In this document: piece by piece, positions 10,505 through 21,128 of the stretch | How positions within the stretch are numbered: the first letter of the stretch is position 1 | How the letters are laid out: each line of letters begins with the position of its first letter | Source of the DNA: Gelatoporia subvermispora B | Taxonomy: Eukaryota > Basidiomycota > Agaricomycetes > Polyporales > Gelatoporiaceae | Reading direction: 5' to 3' | Assembly (NCBI GenBank): GCA_000320605.2 | Contig: KB445809.1 | Location: forward strand, 1-64,000 | DNA length: 64,000 bases | Translations under genes and position numbers: made by a program | The notes under the pieces: model-generated | Seen by the model: the letters and a program-made list of their open reading frames with translations, nothing else | What the model was told of the DNA's origin: nothing | Database searches by the model: none

Positions 10505-12642
10505 CGTGCAGAGTACTGATGGCGAATCTGTCGAACGTGTTGGTTAGTATTATCTGAGATGAAGGGATGCCACCGTATAGACGCACATTGAGTGGGGTAT
10601 GGATTCATGACATGTCTCGCAGTGCCGAGTACTCCCCTCATATAATGTCGTGATAATAGGTCCGCATGATGCTGTGAATCGGAAACCTGTACCCCTGACG
10701 TCGATGATACAATTTCCTGTGGTAGGAGCCAGTACTTATCCCGATGCACCGGTGCATTGCCTCGCTGATGATTGGTTTTCCCGCGTGTGTGGGGATATAC
10801 ATCGGTGCGAACGTCTCAAATCCAGTAATCTGAGCGGCAGATCTGTCATATGCCACGCAAACGCATACATTCAGAGAGCTATAACAAGCTGAAGAACAGC
10901 GCCCCATCGCGTGGCAGTAGTAACTAGGAATGCTGCTAAGACAGTCACGGTGGTAGCTTATGCTATGATCCTTGGAAGACGAAGAGCTCAGACTGAGTAA
11001 ACGTCAGAACCTAGTACAGCATCCGCCGAGCAGCTACCATCCCGGCTCATCGTCTCGACTCTGCGAGTAGGTCCTCCCAATGGCTGAAGCACGTAGCTGA
11101 GATGAGCACAACCGCACAGAGTCTCTGAGGCCCAGAAGAGGCGTGTGCTTATGTCCAAGGAGGTTTAACGCAGGTTGTCGAGTCTGCGAGCTGCCATGAC
11201 ACCGAGGGATTTAGACCGGGGCCGGTCTAGGGTATACTCGAGCCCGTGGGGCCCATTATTAGTATTGTCCACATCCTGTGAAGGCTAGAAAGGCCTCTGC
11301 ATACACATAGTGTCTTCCCAGAGTTCTTTTGATTTCACGTTGTACGGGTATCGTGCGATTCTCAGAGCTCAGGAGGAGGCAAGGAAGTGCAAAATCAGGA
11401 AGCGCTCGCGGCCGATGAGCACAACGGCAGCGCCAATTTGTGGCGCCTTCCCAGCTCGACGTATATGACTGCAGCTTGGACCATACAGTTTCTCCTGCTT
11501 CTGAGCTCATACTGCGAGCTGTCCACTGACGTCTGAACGTGACGATATGATACTCCGATACTTACATTGTATTACCTGCGCCCGCGCTGTGCGGGCTTCC
11601 TTTTGTCGCGCTGTTTGGGTCACCATCTGGATATGACCCTAGATCCTGGCACCCTTGCGAAGGCTACTCCAGGTGGCAAAATATACCGGTCGTGTCCAGG
11701 TATGTTATAACGGGGATCTTGTGCTGTTGTCATGGCGGCATCATACAGATATCCACAAGATGTTTGGCGTTCGCTCAAGGAGACAATGACGTGGCAGGTT
11801 TAGCTGCCGTCCTGTGCTTGGCAGAGACCCGGCCTAACTGGACGCCATGTCTAGTTTAACCTGTTGTGGCGCCTTCATACAGTCCATTGCGGGAGTATTT
11901 GGGGGAGTGATGGTTCAATTGTCAACGAGACTTGGAACTCGACCGACAGTTGATGGACAAGCCTCGTGCCCGGCGTAGCATTCGATCAACATATACATGA
12001 CTCTGTAAAGTTGCATACAACAGTTTTGAACGGTGTCACGACTCGTCATATTTGCCCAGTACATTATCGTGTGAGAGACGATGATATCTGTTCTGTTGTT
12101 CAAGCACAACGAGACCTCGGATTTCGATTCCCTGAGCTGGCAACAATCTCCCTGGTACGTTCCACTTCCAGTAATCAACACCAGAATGTTGTGGAGCTTT
12201 GCACCTCAGTCCTCTCAAGCAAAAATGATGAACTTGCCGCCATCGCGAAATGTCGACTGTTGAGACAAGTCATTGGGCAGGAGAGTGTCTCGACGCGCCC
12301 GGAACGTAGATATCATGCATCATGTGACCATGATCTTTAGTCAGCAAAAGTTGTTGCTCGTTCGTCTTGATCGAGGTGTTGTTTTTCGCTGCTGATCGAC
12401 TCGACCACAAGTTCTCGATCTCATATCAACCACCCTGATGTAAAAGCGTGCAAAAATTGCACGGAATGCCCACTGGGGCGAATGCAGCATGCCAAGGGTT
12501 CCAGGCGCGATCTCTGAGTATACCATACCAGGGTAAGGTTCAGTCTCTCCATACAAGTGCAAACGATGATACTCGTGTTCTGGGGCCCCTGAGAGCATCA
12601 ACTCTTGCCTCTGTCCCTTCTCTCGACCCTCCAATCGGAACG
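10505..12642. other. No firmly supported gene; one possible decayed coding stretch
   Basis: A plus-strand open frame at 11966-12340 has protein-like composition (DLGFRFPEL, VVELCTSVL, ELAAIAKCRLLRQ), but no family or splice partner could be found. The last few hundred bases must hold the promoter and 5' leader of the ubiquitin-system gene starting at 12643. Confidence 0.4.
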
Positions 12643-15600
12643 ATGGAGAGCACAAAGCTACGAGTCATCGTAGAGCTCCCTGCCCACGAAGGGCAGAGAG
12701 CTATGCGCCTCGCGATACCCGCTCCTTCCACCGAGAGAGTCCGTTATCTTGAAGCCGAGGTGGTGAAGCGTGGACGCCTCCATAGTAGCCATGCTGAAGG
12801 ATTACAACTCAGTCTTGCGGATGGTTCCCTCCTTTTCTCAGACGATGAAATAGGAGATGTCATTCGAGCCGACGACGTCTTACACACGCACTTTGGAGAT
12901 GATCAAGCAACTGCTGGCACAGGAGGAGCTACTCCTAGTGCTTCATCGCCCCATATCAGCTCGCAGAGCTCTTCAGACAACTCAAGCACATCTAGGAACC
13001 CTGTCTTACACTTGTCTAGCAACGATCATTCGCATGCGCATGAGCGGGATCAGAGGAGGGTCAAGATTTCACTCGTCACTGCAGAGTCAGCACGCAATGC
13101 TGGGCGTGATGAAATAGCGAAGAGCGAGGCCTTTGGAGGCAGCTCTGTGAGCGTGACGATGCCCATGGTATGTAGTACCCCTTGCCATATCGCACCTCTC
13201 GTGATGACAGATGATATTCTAGAGCGTCCTCAGGAGGGAGGCTGCACGCGTCCTAGGCTGGACCGAGAGTCTTGCATTTACCGAAGACATCCCCGCAAAC
13301 ACCCCTGGGCCCTGCCACAAGACATGCGCATGCATCACCGCAAACATAATCGTAACCCGTTAGTGCTTATGCTCCGGCATTAAACCCTTCAGAACACTGA
13401 TAGAACTCATTGTCGTCGATTAGGGGGCAGATTCGAGCAGCTTCACTGCTCCAGAGAGATCGACGGTAGTCCCTGTCAAGATTCATCTTGCCCTTATTCT
13501 CACGTGCCCCTCGGTCAGTGTGCATCTCGCGAATCCTGGCCAAGCAATGACAACTTGTTCATCAGGGTCTGGAAAATTGACTGATTGCCGAGCGATCTAG
13601 AGTGTAAAATTTGTACTGAGCTATTCGGTGCGTGCATGCATACGTGCATATATCTAGCTGTCAATGCTAACCTCACGCAGGTTTCCCGTGTGCAAAATGC
13701 CTTCAGAAAAGTGCGGACGGTGGCCCGTCTGCTCCCCAGTCACCACAGGAGATTACCCATTGTCCTTTGGTTCAGGTGAGGGCTATTTCGACATCCTCCC
13801 CGTGCTGTTATCAACGAATCGTCTAGAACGCCGGATGTAAACATATCTTTCACGCTCATTGCTACTTCGGCCGCGTAACGACGCTCCAGGGGTGCCCGGC
13901 AGGGTGCCCTACTAGCCGTATATTACCTGAAGCGGTTCCGTTTGGACACGATGGTGTGTCTGCTATTGATATTCGGACAACGTTCATCAGTGACAAGGTG
14001 GCACCGTCACTTCAGGCCCATACATCCTCGTCGCGCATTCGGGGTCTAAATTGGATCGGATTCCCCTTCCTGAACGATACAAGAGCCCTTTGGGATCGTT
14101 CACAACTCTTCCCGACGCCGAACGTAAGTTCCGTGCGATGCTTGGAATTTTAAAACTCGTAGTTGACCGCGTTTCAGTACTGGAAATCCTGCAATCTAGG
14201 TTACAGCGCCTCGGACCAGGGCTCACCGTCAGAATGGCGCGTATCGTAGAGCTTTGGCAAAACTAAGCTGATCGCTTAGGATCTGCGTCCGATGAGCAGT
14301 TTGGGAGGAAGAACACCGGGTACGTCGCTGCATCTACAAGTGTGCACCAATCTCACATGTTCCTAGGATGGTGTCGTTTCATCATGCAACCATAGTCTCG
14401 ATCTGCTGCCAGTCACGGCACCCCGAGCCGGACGGCATTATTCGCTTCCCTCTCAATGGGAGTCCACCGTCTACGGTTCCTCCAAGATATGAGCTTGATT
14501 CACACACATCATCATCGCCTATCTTTTGTGAAGCTCCGAATGGAACACTACATGACCTGGTGCCCGATGTAGATGTGTCAGATGGAAATGAGATCATTCT
14601 CTATGCTGTTAGAAGATCTTCCGGACACAAGCACACTACTGCAGGCCGCGTAGGCAAGGCTGCCTTGTACACGGCACACGACGATTGGGTGCGTACTGAG
14701 TATATCATATATCCTCTTGAGGTTACGTCTGACCTGGGCTGCTCCCCAGCATCCACAAATCAGGCAGACGGATCGCGGCATGGCTGCTTTCCTCTCGTCC
14801 CTCTATGTCGTTGTAAACTATATGGCGTACGTGGCGCATTGATTTTGGCAAACAGTATAGGGCTGAGTTGAGAACACGCTAGTGTGTCCTCAGAAGATGA
14901 TAAAGGCCCAAATATGCGGAACCGCATACTTCATCATCTCTTGGGCTTGACGAGATTCCCACCTGGTGAGTACAGACCGTAATGGCTCTCAGTCGAGTCA
15001 GGGCTCAGTCTCGCGCCTTCTTGGCGACAGGTGTTCGGGCACTATACATCCTCTCTCTGAACAAAAGTTTTCAACCCGAGGAGACGAGAGCCCTGAGTGA
15101 AACTATGTTCCATCTCTCTCAAGATATTGCGCAACCCGCGGTTGCCAAGGGCGATTCAAGCAGGGTCCTCGAAGCTTCTCGCATCGTTTTTGGGGTTCTC
15201 ATTGAGCGAACGAAAGGGCCATTCACGTTGCCAGATGCGCAGACGCGAGTATCAGCCACGAATCCCTTCAAGGAAACCAGTCTTGTGTGGTACGTATGCT
15301 TGTTTTTTCATGGCTGCGAACCTCATTGATCCCCGGGCGAAACAGTGGATTTACCGGAAAACCCTTGAATGATCCTATCATCTACAACAATACTGTTGTC
15401 GATCAGAGTGCGTTCGGAATCCGACAACTCGGTGGAGACCTCTACGATCCATCAGTCGTGATGACAACAGAGGCGGTCCCAGATGAACTTCCATTCATGA
15501 TACGACGGACCGACGGGCGAGTGTCGCAGCTTGTATATCTTGACAATTCCGTCATGGTCCCGCGACTCCTATCTCTACGACTCCAGCAAAGCATGCTGAA

Positions 15601-18600
15601 GGATGCGATTGAGATGGCTAACGTGCAGTTGTGTTTACATGCTCCGCTCAGTCTCCAACACAACGTGATAACACCGTCTCTGACACTCGATGACATTGGG
15701 TTGCATGCAATCTACATTTCTCGTGGTGGGCCTTGCGGTGCTCCCGGAGAAGACGTAATTGTACTGCGGCCGTGTCACGGAGGCGAAGTCGGCGTTGATG
15801 TCCATATAGTGAGTCTCTGTAGTGACTCGACTGTGGTCGTCGCTAATGACCTCGGACGATATAGGTAGCCATGCAGTTACAGCGTGTCCTCGAGCAGCGA
15901 TCTGGGTTCACGGGGTGCGACATAAATGCATTCGGCAGTTCCGAGACGGGGAGAACCCACACAGTAGATACTCGAGCAGTAGAAGAGGCTATTGGTGAGT
16001 TTGTCAAGAAGATTCCATATACTTCGACCAATGCATGCGCAGTCGTCGCATTGGATATCTTCCAGTCGATGGATGAAGACTTCGATCCTGAGGAAGAAAG
16101 TGAAGACAAAACGGATGTAACACCGGATGAACGAGCCGAGGAGGCTCTCTTGGCTCAGTTCCACGCGCGTTGCGTTCGCGTCGCTGATGCTACAGCAACA
16201 GGTAACATCTCTTCCTGCGTGGTACGGTGCTCGGCTAAGACTTGTATCCCTCCAGCTAAGCAATTTCTAGCTTCGCTCGACAGTTTGCCGAGCATCAGAC
16301 GCTATATCACGTATGACGAAGATGCAAATCGCGTCTGGTTCACTTTGAACAGGCGGAGAAGGCGCGCAGAGAACGCTCTGGCTCAGCTCCGTATGTTGTT
16401 CACTCGGCTGCACTGGCAGAATAGCCAGGGGCGAGGCAGTCGAAGAGATACACGGTTTGTGGTCTTCACAAATTCTCGGTTCCGTTGCTCAGTACCCGAT
16501 AGACTTGCAGATTGGGAAGACTTTGTCGCTGTTGCAGCTAGTGGAGAGTTGCAACACCTCGTAGATCATCTCCTCGAACTTGTGCAGGCAGACCGTAATC
16601 TGGCCACATCTAATGGGACTCCTCATGTAAGTCCATCTACGCCCGGATCCGTGCCATCGAGACACTAACCATCGTGATAACAGCGATTTCTTGATCCGCT
16701 CAGTGGCGAGATATTTCACAGCCCTGTGAAGGCCAATGACGGTATGCATGAATTCCCTAGACAATACAGTAATAAGGACCATTCCCCTAGGCTTTACGTA
16801 TGAGCGCGCTCGGATCCAAGCTTGGTGTGAGACGTTTGGGACGTCCCCCCTAAATCCCACAGTCATGCTCAGGTCGGATATGCCGCTGGTACCCGATCAA
16901 GGCCTTGAGCGGGAGATACAATCGTATCTCTCTGGACTAACCAGAGGAAGCTTCTACCCTCCAAGACCTTTGGTAGCGCGGGTCGGAAACTATACATATG
17001 TCGCTTTACCCAAGACAACATCCATCATGTCGATTCTGTTCGACATGTGGGCTTTCCGTAATGTCAGCCCCAGTGATACCCGGCTGTGGCACGGTTGGCG
17101 GTCCCTTTACATTGTCACTGTCTTGCTGATCAATTTTTTTATGACCATACAGGCCTTGTGGATTGCGGAGACAACAGATATCGTGGCGATGCGCTTCAGG
17201 CAGACAGGCTCCTATGCGGGCTTTGTGGACCCAATGACGTAACAATATCATCAAGACGGGGTCAAAGCTACAGTTTGAGCTCAGTCAAATTGGAAATGCG
17301 CCGTACGAACTTTTCTCGCCTGATATTGAGCGGCGTTCAACATTTGTGATGTGCTAGGTTGGTATTATATGCCTACAGCTATGGAACGATTACGCACTTC
17401 TTCGAAAACAATGAGCAGGTGCGTGAGATACAGGACAGTGATACAGGAGGCTGTTGACAATTTACCTTCAAAAGGCTGGATGTCGTGAAACAAGCTTTTG
17501 AGTCGTGAGCAAACACGTCATGACATTCCTCTTCGTGTCTTCAAGGGATTATCAATCTAGCTTTGTTGATAAACTGGAAGCATTTGACCATCCAATCGCT
17601 GTCGGTCAGTGGGTGTTTTTTTCTGCTCCGTCTTCATATTTAAGTATACTTGGGAAAAGGTCTGGTCACATTTGGTCGGCAGGTGACACAGGTTCAGGTA
17701 ATGAGACAATTCACAATGGAGCGATGGAGAAAATTGAGTCGAGATGTCTTCTAGGATGTCACTGTGCTCAAAGAACAGTTCCGTGAATCCATGAAGAACA
17801 TAAAGGTGTGATCGCACTCGTCATCTCATCCACTGTAGCATCTCATGCGCGCAGGCCGATGGTGACACTCCCCTTTACGACAGTATCGGAATCGCCCATT
17901 CTATGCTAACCAATTTCCGAAATGAAGTGCGTAGCTTAATCCTAAGGCAATAGTTGACGGACCTCTGATGACTAACAGCACCCACATGCTGCGCTGAGGA
18001 TCATCTGCTTGACTGATGGTGACAATGCTAATTCTACAGTACCTTATGAATTGGCTGGAGCTTTATTATCACAGGCCAAGACGTTGGGTCCGCATTGGGT
18101 GCGCACACTGTAGCAAAAAGACTGCAGAAATCTCGAGTGTTGCTCGACTCGATGGTCGTTCACTCTGAGCATGAGAGCCACATGCTCCATTCTATAGCTG
18201 TGGCCACTGGAGGATATTCGTTCATAGTGGAAAAAGTCAGCTCACTGAATTTCTGAGTAGCTTGAGAACGCTCTGAATATCGTGGAGTTAGAAACGATGC
18301 TCCGCTCGAGAGATCGGGTTGAACGTGTGCGTTCTCCCACATTCAAGCTGCACATTGAATAACATGCCACAATATAGCCCCCCAAACCTCTGGTTCGTAC
18401 TGTCACGAGTCTAAACCGCTATAGCGACGTGCAGAAATTCCCTGTAGGTACTCTCTACTTGTGATATGGACCCACCGATTCAATGTTCTTATAGCTGGAC
18501 GTTATCACATCTGATAACTGTCCTCCTCGCAAACCACATGCGGTAAGCACTATGCATCATTTCGTGGTCTGCGGCTGTGACCAGAACTCCCATAGCGTCT

Positions 18601-19589
18601 TGATGGTAAATTTCGATGTGCCGAGAGCGCAGCCTCGAGACCCTCAAACTCAGCAGCAAGCACTAGGCAGAGGCGTCTCATGCAAGAACTCCGAGATATT
18701 GTAAATTCACCTCATCGTGTGTTGCTCATTCACATTTGAATTGCAACTATTCTTAACCGGTCGTCATAGCCGCAGTTGACGTATATACCGACGATGACCT
18801 CGCATTCTGGAAGGTACGTCAAGCGCGACATGATTAGCAGACCTTAGCTCAAGCAGCCCCAGATTGTGATTGAGGCACCCCAGGGTGTGAGTGCTGGTGT
18901 ATTCGAACGGGTGGTAAGACTGATTGACAAATGGGTAGTCTCCGTATGAAGGCGGTACATTCCTCGCCTACATTGATTTTGGCGAGGAATACCCACAAGT
19001 CGCCCCTGAAGTGTGAGTGCAACGGAAGGCCATATGTCCGAGGTGCTTATCTAGTCTTGACGCAAGCCGATTTGTTACACCGATCTTGCACCCCAACATC
19101 AATCGGCACGGCAGAGTCTGTCATGCTGCGCTGGACAGGAGCTGGCTCGTTGATATGACTATGACGTGAGTCTGCAACAGTTTCATCGTCTACGCATGCC
19201 TGCTCCTGACTCCGTGTTCAGCATAATACTGCAGATAGTTTACGGTCTATTGTTAACACCCGATACAGATAACCTTGTTCGTCTTTTACCCGGTCTTGTC
19301 TCCGTAAGCCTTGATATTTACTTACATCATAGCTCGATCTGCATGCTACAATGGAGTATAATGACGATGGCGGTAAGCGAGCTGGTTCTCAAGGAGTAAT
19401 GGCGCTGAAACTCTCACAGGTCGACACGCTTTTAAGGCCCACGAAATGGTAAGAGCTGTACTCCTTCTCTAGCGAAGAGACTCTGGAACCCGTAATTAGG
19501 TGCAGAAACATGCTCTCAAGAGTCGCGTACAATGGCGTGAAGAGCTGCAAAGGGCTCAGGATGTGGATGATGAGAACGACGCTACGTGA
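12643..19589 (+). CDS. Multidomain ubiquitin-system protein: RING-like, U-box, vWA and E2 (UBC) domains in one chain
   Basis: More than 30 short exons join in phase into one protein of roughly 1,350-1,400 residues. Domain order: an N-terminal region of about 90 residues that may be ubiquitin-like (MESTKLRVIVELPAHEGQ ... LQLSLADGSLLFSDDEI), a Ser-rich linker, a RING-like Cys/His cluster, a long middle part of unknown fold with an acidic stretch, a U-box, a vWA domain and a C-terminal E2 domain. Early exons are 12643-13167, 13223-13351, 13424-13517, 13601-13627, 13681-13775, 13827-13953 and 14016-14227. Middle exons are 14750-14812, one ending at 15289, then 15346-15808, 15865-16201 and 16256-16626. 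Exons between about 14280 and 14992 could not be chosen uniquely. U-box proteins are E3 ligases and UBC domains carry thioester-bound ubiquitin, so the chain may hold E2 and E3 functions in cis. The start at 12643 is preferred because the upstream extension of the same frame (from 12448) looks non-coding. No frameshift or in-frame stop is needed in the resolved exons. Confidence 0.8.
13601..13907 (+). other. RING-like zinc-binding region of the multidomain ubiquitin gene
   Basis: Exons 13601-13627, 13681-13775 and 13827-13953 read in one frame through CKICTELFG, FPCAKC, then GCKHIFHAHCYF and GCPAGCP. The block C-x-H-x2-H-x2-C is the centre of a RING-H2 finger, and the flanking cysteine pairs have roughly RING order. 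The last pair is C-x3-C rather than the usual C-x2-C, and one linker is long, so this is called RING-like only. The 5' boundary of the first small exon (intron 13518-13600) is the least certain splice in this part. Confidence 0.55.
16684..16941 (+). other. U-box domain of the multidomain ubiquitin gene
   Basis: Exon 16684-16741 reads RFLDPLSGEIFHSPVKANDG. After a 49-nt intron, exon 16791-17093 continues with FTYERARIQAWC, GTSPLNPTVM and MPLVPDQGLEREIQSYL. This is the full U-box pattern: DP.SGEIF..PV, DG.TYER..I..W, SP..., L.PN..L...I. U-boxes recruit ubiquitin-charged E2 enzymes without zinc. Codon phase is kept over both junctions. Confidence 0.85.
17379..18226 (+). other. von Willebrand A domain of the multidomain ubiquitin gene
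   Basis: Small exons 17379-17418, 17475-17504, 17546-17604, 17660-17697, 17755-17805, 17855-17926, 17979-18087 and 18138-18226 join in phase. They give SRLDVVKQAFES, HPIAVGLVTFG, ADGDTPLYDSIGIA, LRIICLTDGDNANST, LLDSMVVHSE and HSIAVATGGYSF. The threonine (GDTPLYD) and aspartate (LTDGD) of the metal-ion site are present. The first motif, normally D-x-S-x-S before SRLD, reads TSSKTMSRLD without the leading aspartate, so metal binding may be impaired or that exon edge may be off. vWA domains bind protein partners. Confidence 0.8.
18665..19589 (+). other. E2 ubiquitin-conjugating (UBC) domain and C-terminus of the multidomain gene
   Basis: Exons 18596-18716, 18776-18813, 18863-18896, 18952-19012, 19067-19165, 19222-19276, 19333-19372, 19420-19448 and 19500-19589 join in phase to the TGA at 19587-19589. 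Helix 1 is RQRRLMQELRDIVNSPH, the core strands are DDLAFWKIVIEAPQG and GTFLAYIDFGEEYP, the HPN motif is TPILHPNINRHG, and the active-site cysteine lies in GRVCHAALDRSW. The tail continues with LQIVYGLLLTPDTDN and VQWREELQ. All E2 landmarks are present, so it should be able to form a ubiquitin thioester. This part is the best supported of the gene. Confidence 0.87.
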
Positions 19590-21128
19590 ATGCGCGCAGG
19601 TCCATTCATAGTGTCTTGATCATTTATTGGATGTCCTATATGGATGCCACAATATTGAGATTATTGCTTATGTTGTGACCGTCCCGTCTGCCCGAATCAC
19701 AAAGCCGATCGAGTTAATTTACTTGGCCAGCTTCGACCTCGCCACATTCGACTCTCCTGCTCGTGACTGCGCAGAATATTGTTCTCTCGTTGCAACCATC
19801 CTAAATCGTATCCAAGGTGTCTGTTTCAAATCCGACCACAGCCAGCAAGCAGCAGTTACACGAAAGATATGTGCAATAGATTGATAGAACCTCAATCCCT
19901 TGTCAGTGCTTGATCCGGCGGCTCGAAAAAGCTCTGTTTTCAACATCCGTTCTGTATGTAAGAGGGCATCTTACTGTATACGTTGTTTCTCCTCTACTAA
20001 CGATTTGCACGCTAACTATGCTCCGCGATTCTGTGATAAGGACCGTTGGTCAGACAAAACACTGAAAAGTGTGTAAGTTCCTTTGTAGACCACCAGGACA
20101 CCCGTTGGACCCAGATGGACGGTCGGCGGGTCGATCCATGAGCATTGTCTCGGAGCAAAACTCACATATGCCTACCAACGCCAACATGATAGGGACGATC
20201 CTCTCTCAAGCTGGAGTCCGCTCAGGCCTGGATGACCCACTTCCCATTCGCACACATTTACCGAGATGCTCGGCCGTAGCCTCGGCATGGTCGCAACGTG
20301 CGAGCTGCACCACGGGCAGCTAACTTTCGCCGAGCGCCTACGGTTCGTGGCACGAAGAAGATACATTCCCTCGTACCAATTTCGGGGACCGGAAGTTGAT
20401 CAACGACTGGTACTACATGCTCTGCGAGGATATATTCAAGATCTCGTTATCACGCATATCAGAAGAGAGCTGGGAAGTCTTCCGTTCATTGACGAACGCG
20501 CACTTGTATGATGGGTAAACGTTCGACACGATCTTACGCTTCGTCTCTCGCGTGTGTTGGGATTCAGACCGGAACATAGGCAGATAAGTTAGTAGAGACG
20601 TCCAGTAGCCAATGCCCAGGTTGCGAGCATTGGGCAATCATTTTCAAGGGCCGACTTGGATTCTCCCTCCAACAGACGGCTCTGCACACGTCGAATGACG
20701 TTGTCACAGCCTTGCTACATATTGCAAAGGCGTCCAAGTCGCGCCCAACCATCGAAAAAGCAGACAGGTCAATCGGACATCTTCGAGATCGACAAGCGAG
20801 GCAGCCGCCTGCCACAGTACCACTGAGGAAGCAGTCGACTAGAAGACTGACCTGTGTACATGATCTTAGCAAATGGATGCAGTGATAGATCGTGAATACA
20901 GATTTTCGGTGTGCATGCATGAATAGATGCACTCGGTGGGGGGTATAACATTCAGCGGAAGCTCAGTGCTCGAAGTCAACTTAGAAACATGACCGCCGGG
21001 CGCCCGCACACGCCGAGCATCTCGCGTAATCTCTTCTAGACCATACTTCCCTTTTCGGTCGCGCCCAGGCTCGGCGACTCAGTAGACATGGTCGTATATT
21101 GGTCCGTCGTGTCGCACTATGCCCCATG
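19590..21128. other. No firmly supported gene; protein-like fragments on the plus strand
   Basis: Plus-strand frames at 20266-20511 (FAERLRFVARRRYIPSYQF, then LVLHALRGYIQDL) and about 20643-20890 (FSLQQTALHTSND, TALLHIAKASKSRP) look like coding sequence of an unknown gene or its remains. They are in different frames, and no intron joining them was convincing. A frame at 19627-19884 is also open. No function can be assigned. Confidence 0.35.

Noticed and set aside
12448..12642. Upstream extension of the first exon frame of the ubiquitin-system gene
   Set aside because: The extra 65 residues show no family-like pattern, while the sequence from ATG 12643 starts a clean beta-strand-like segment; the extension is probably 5' leader.
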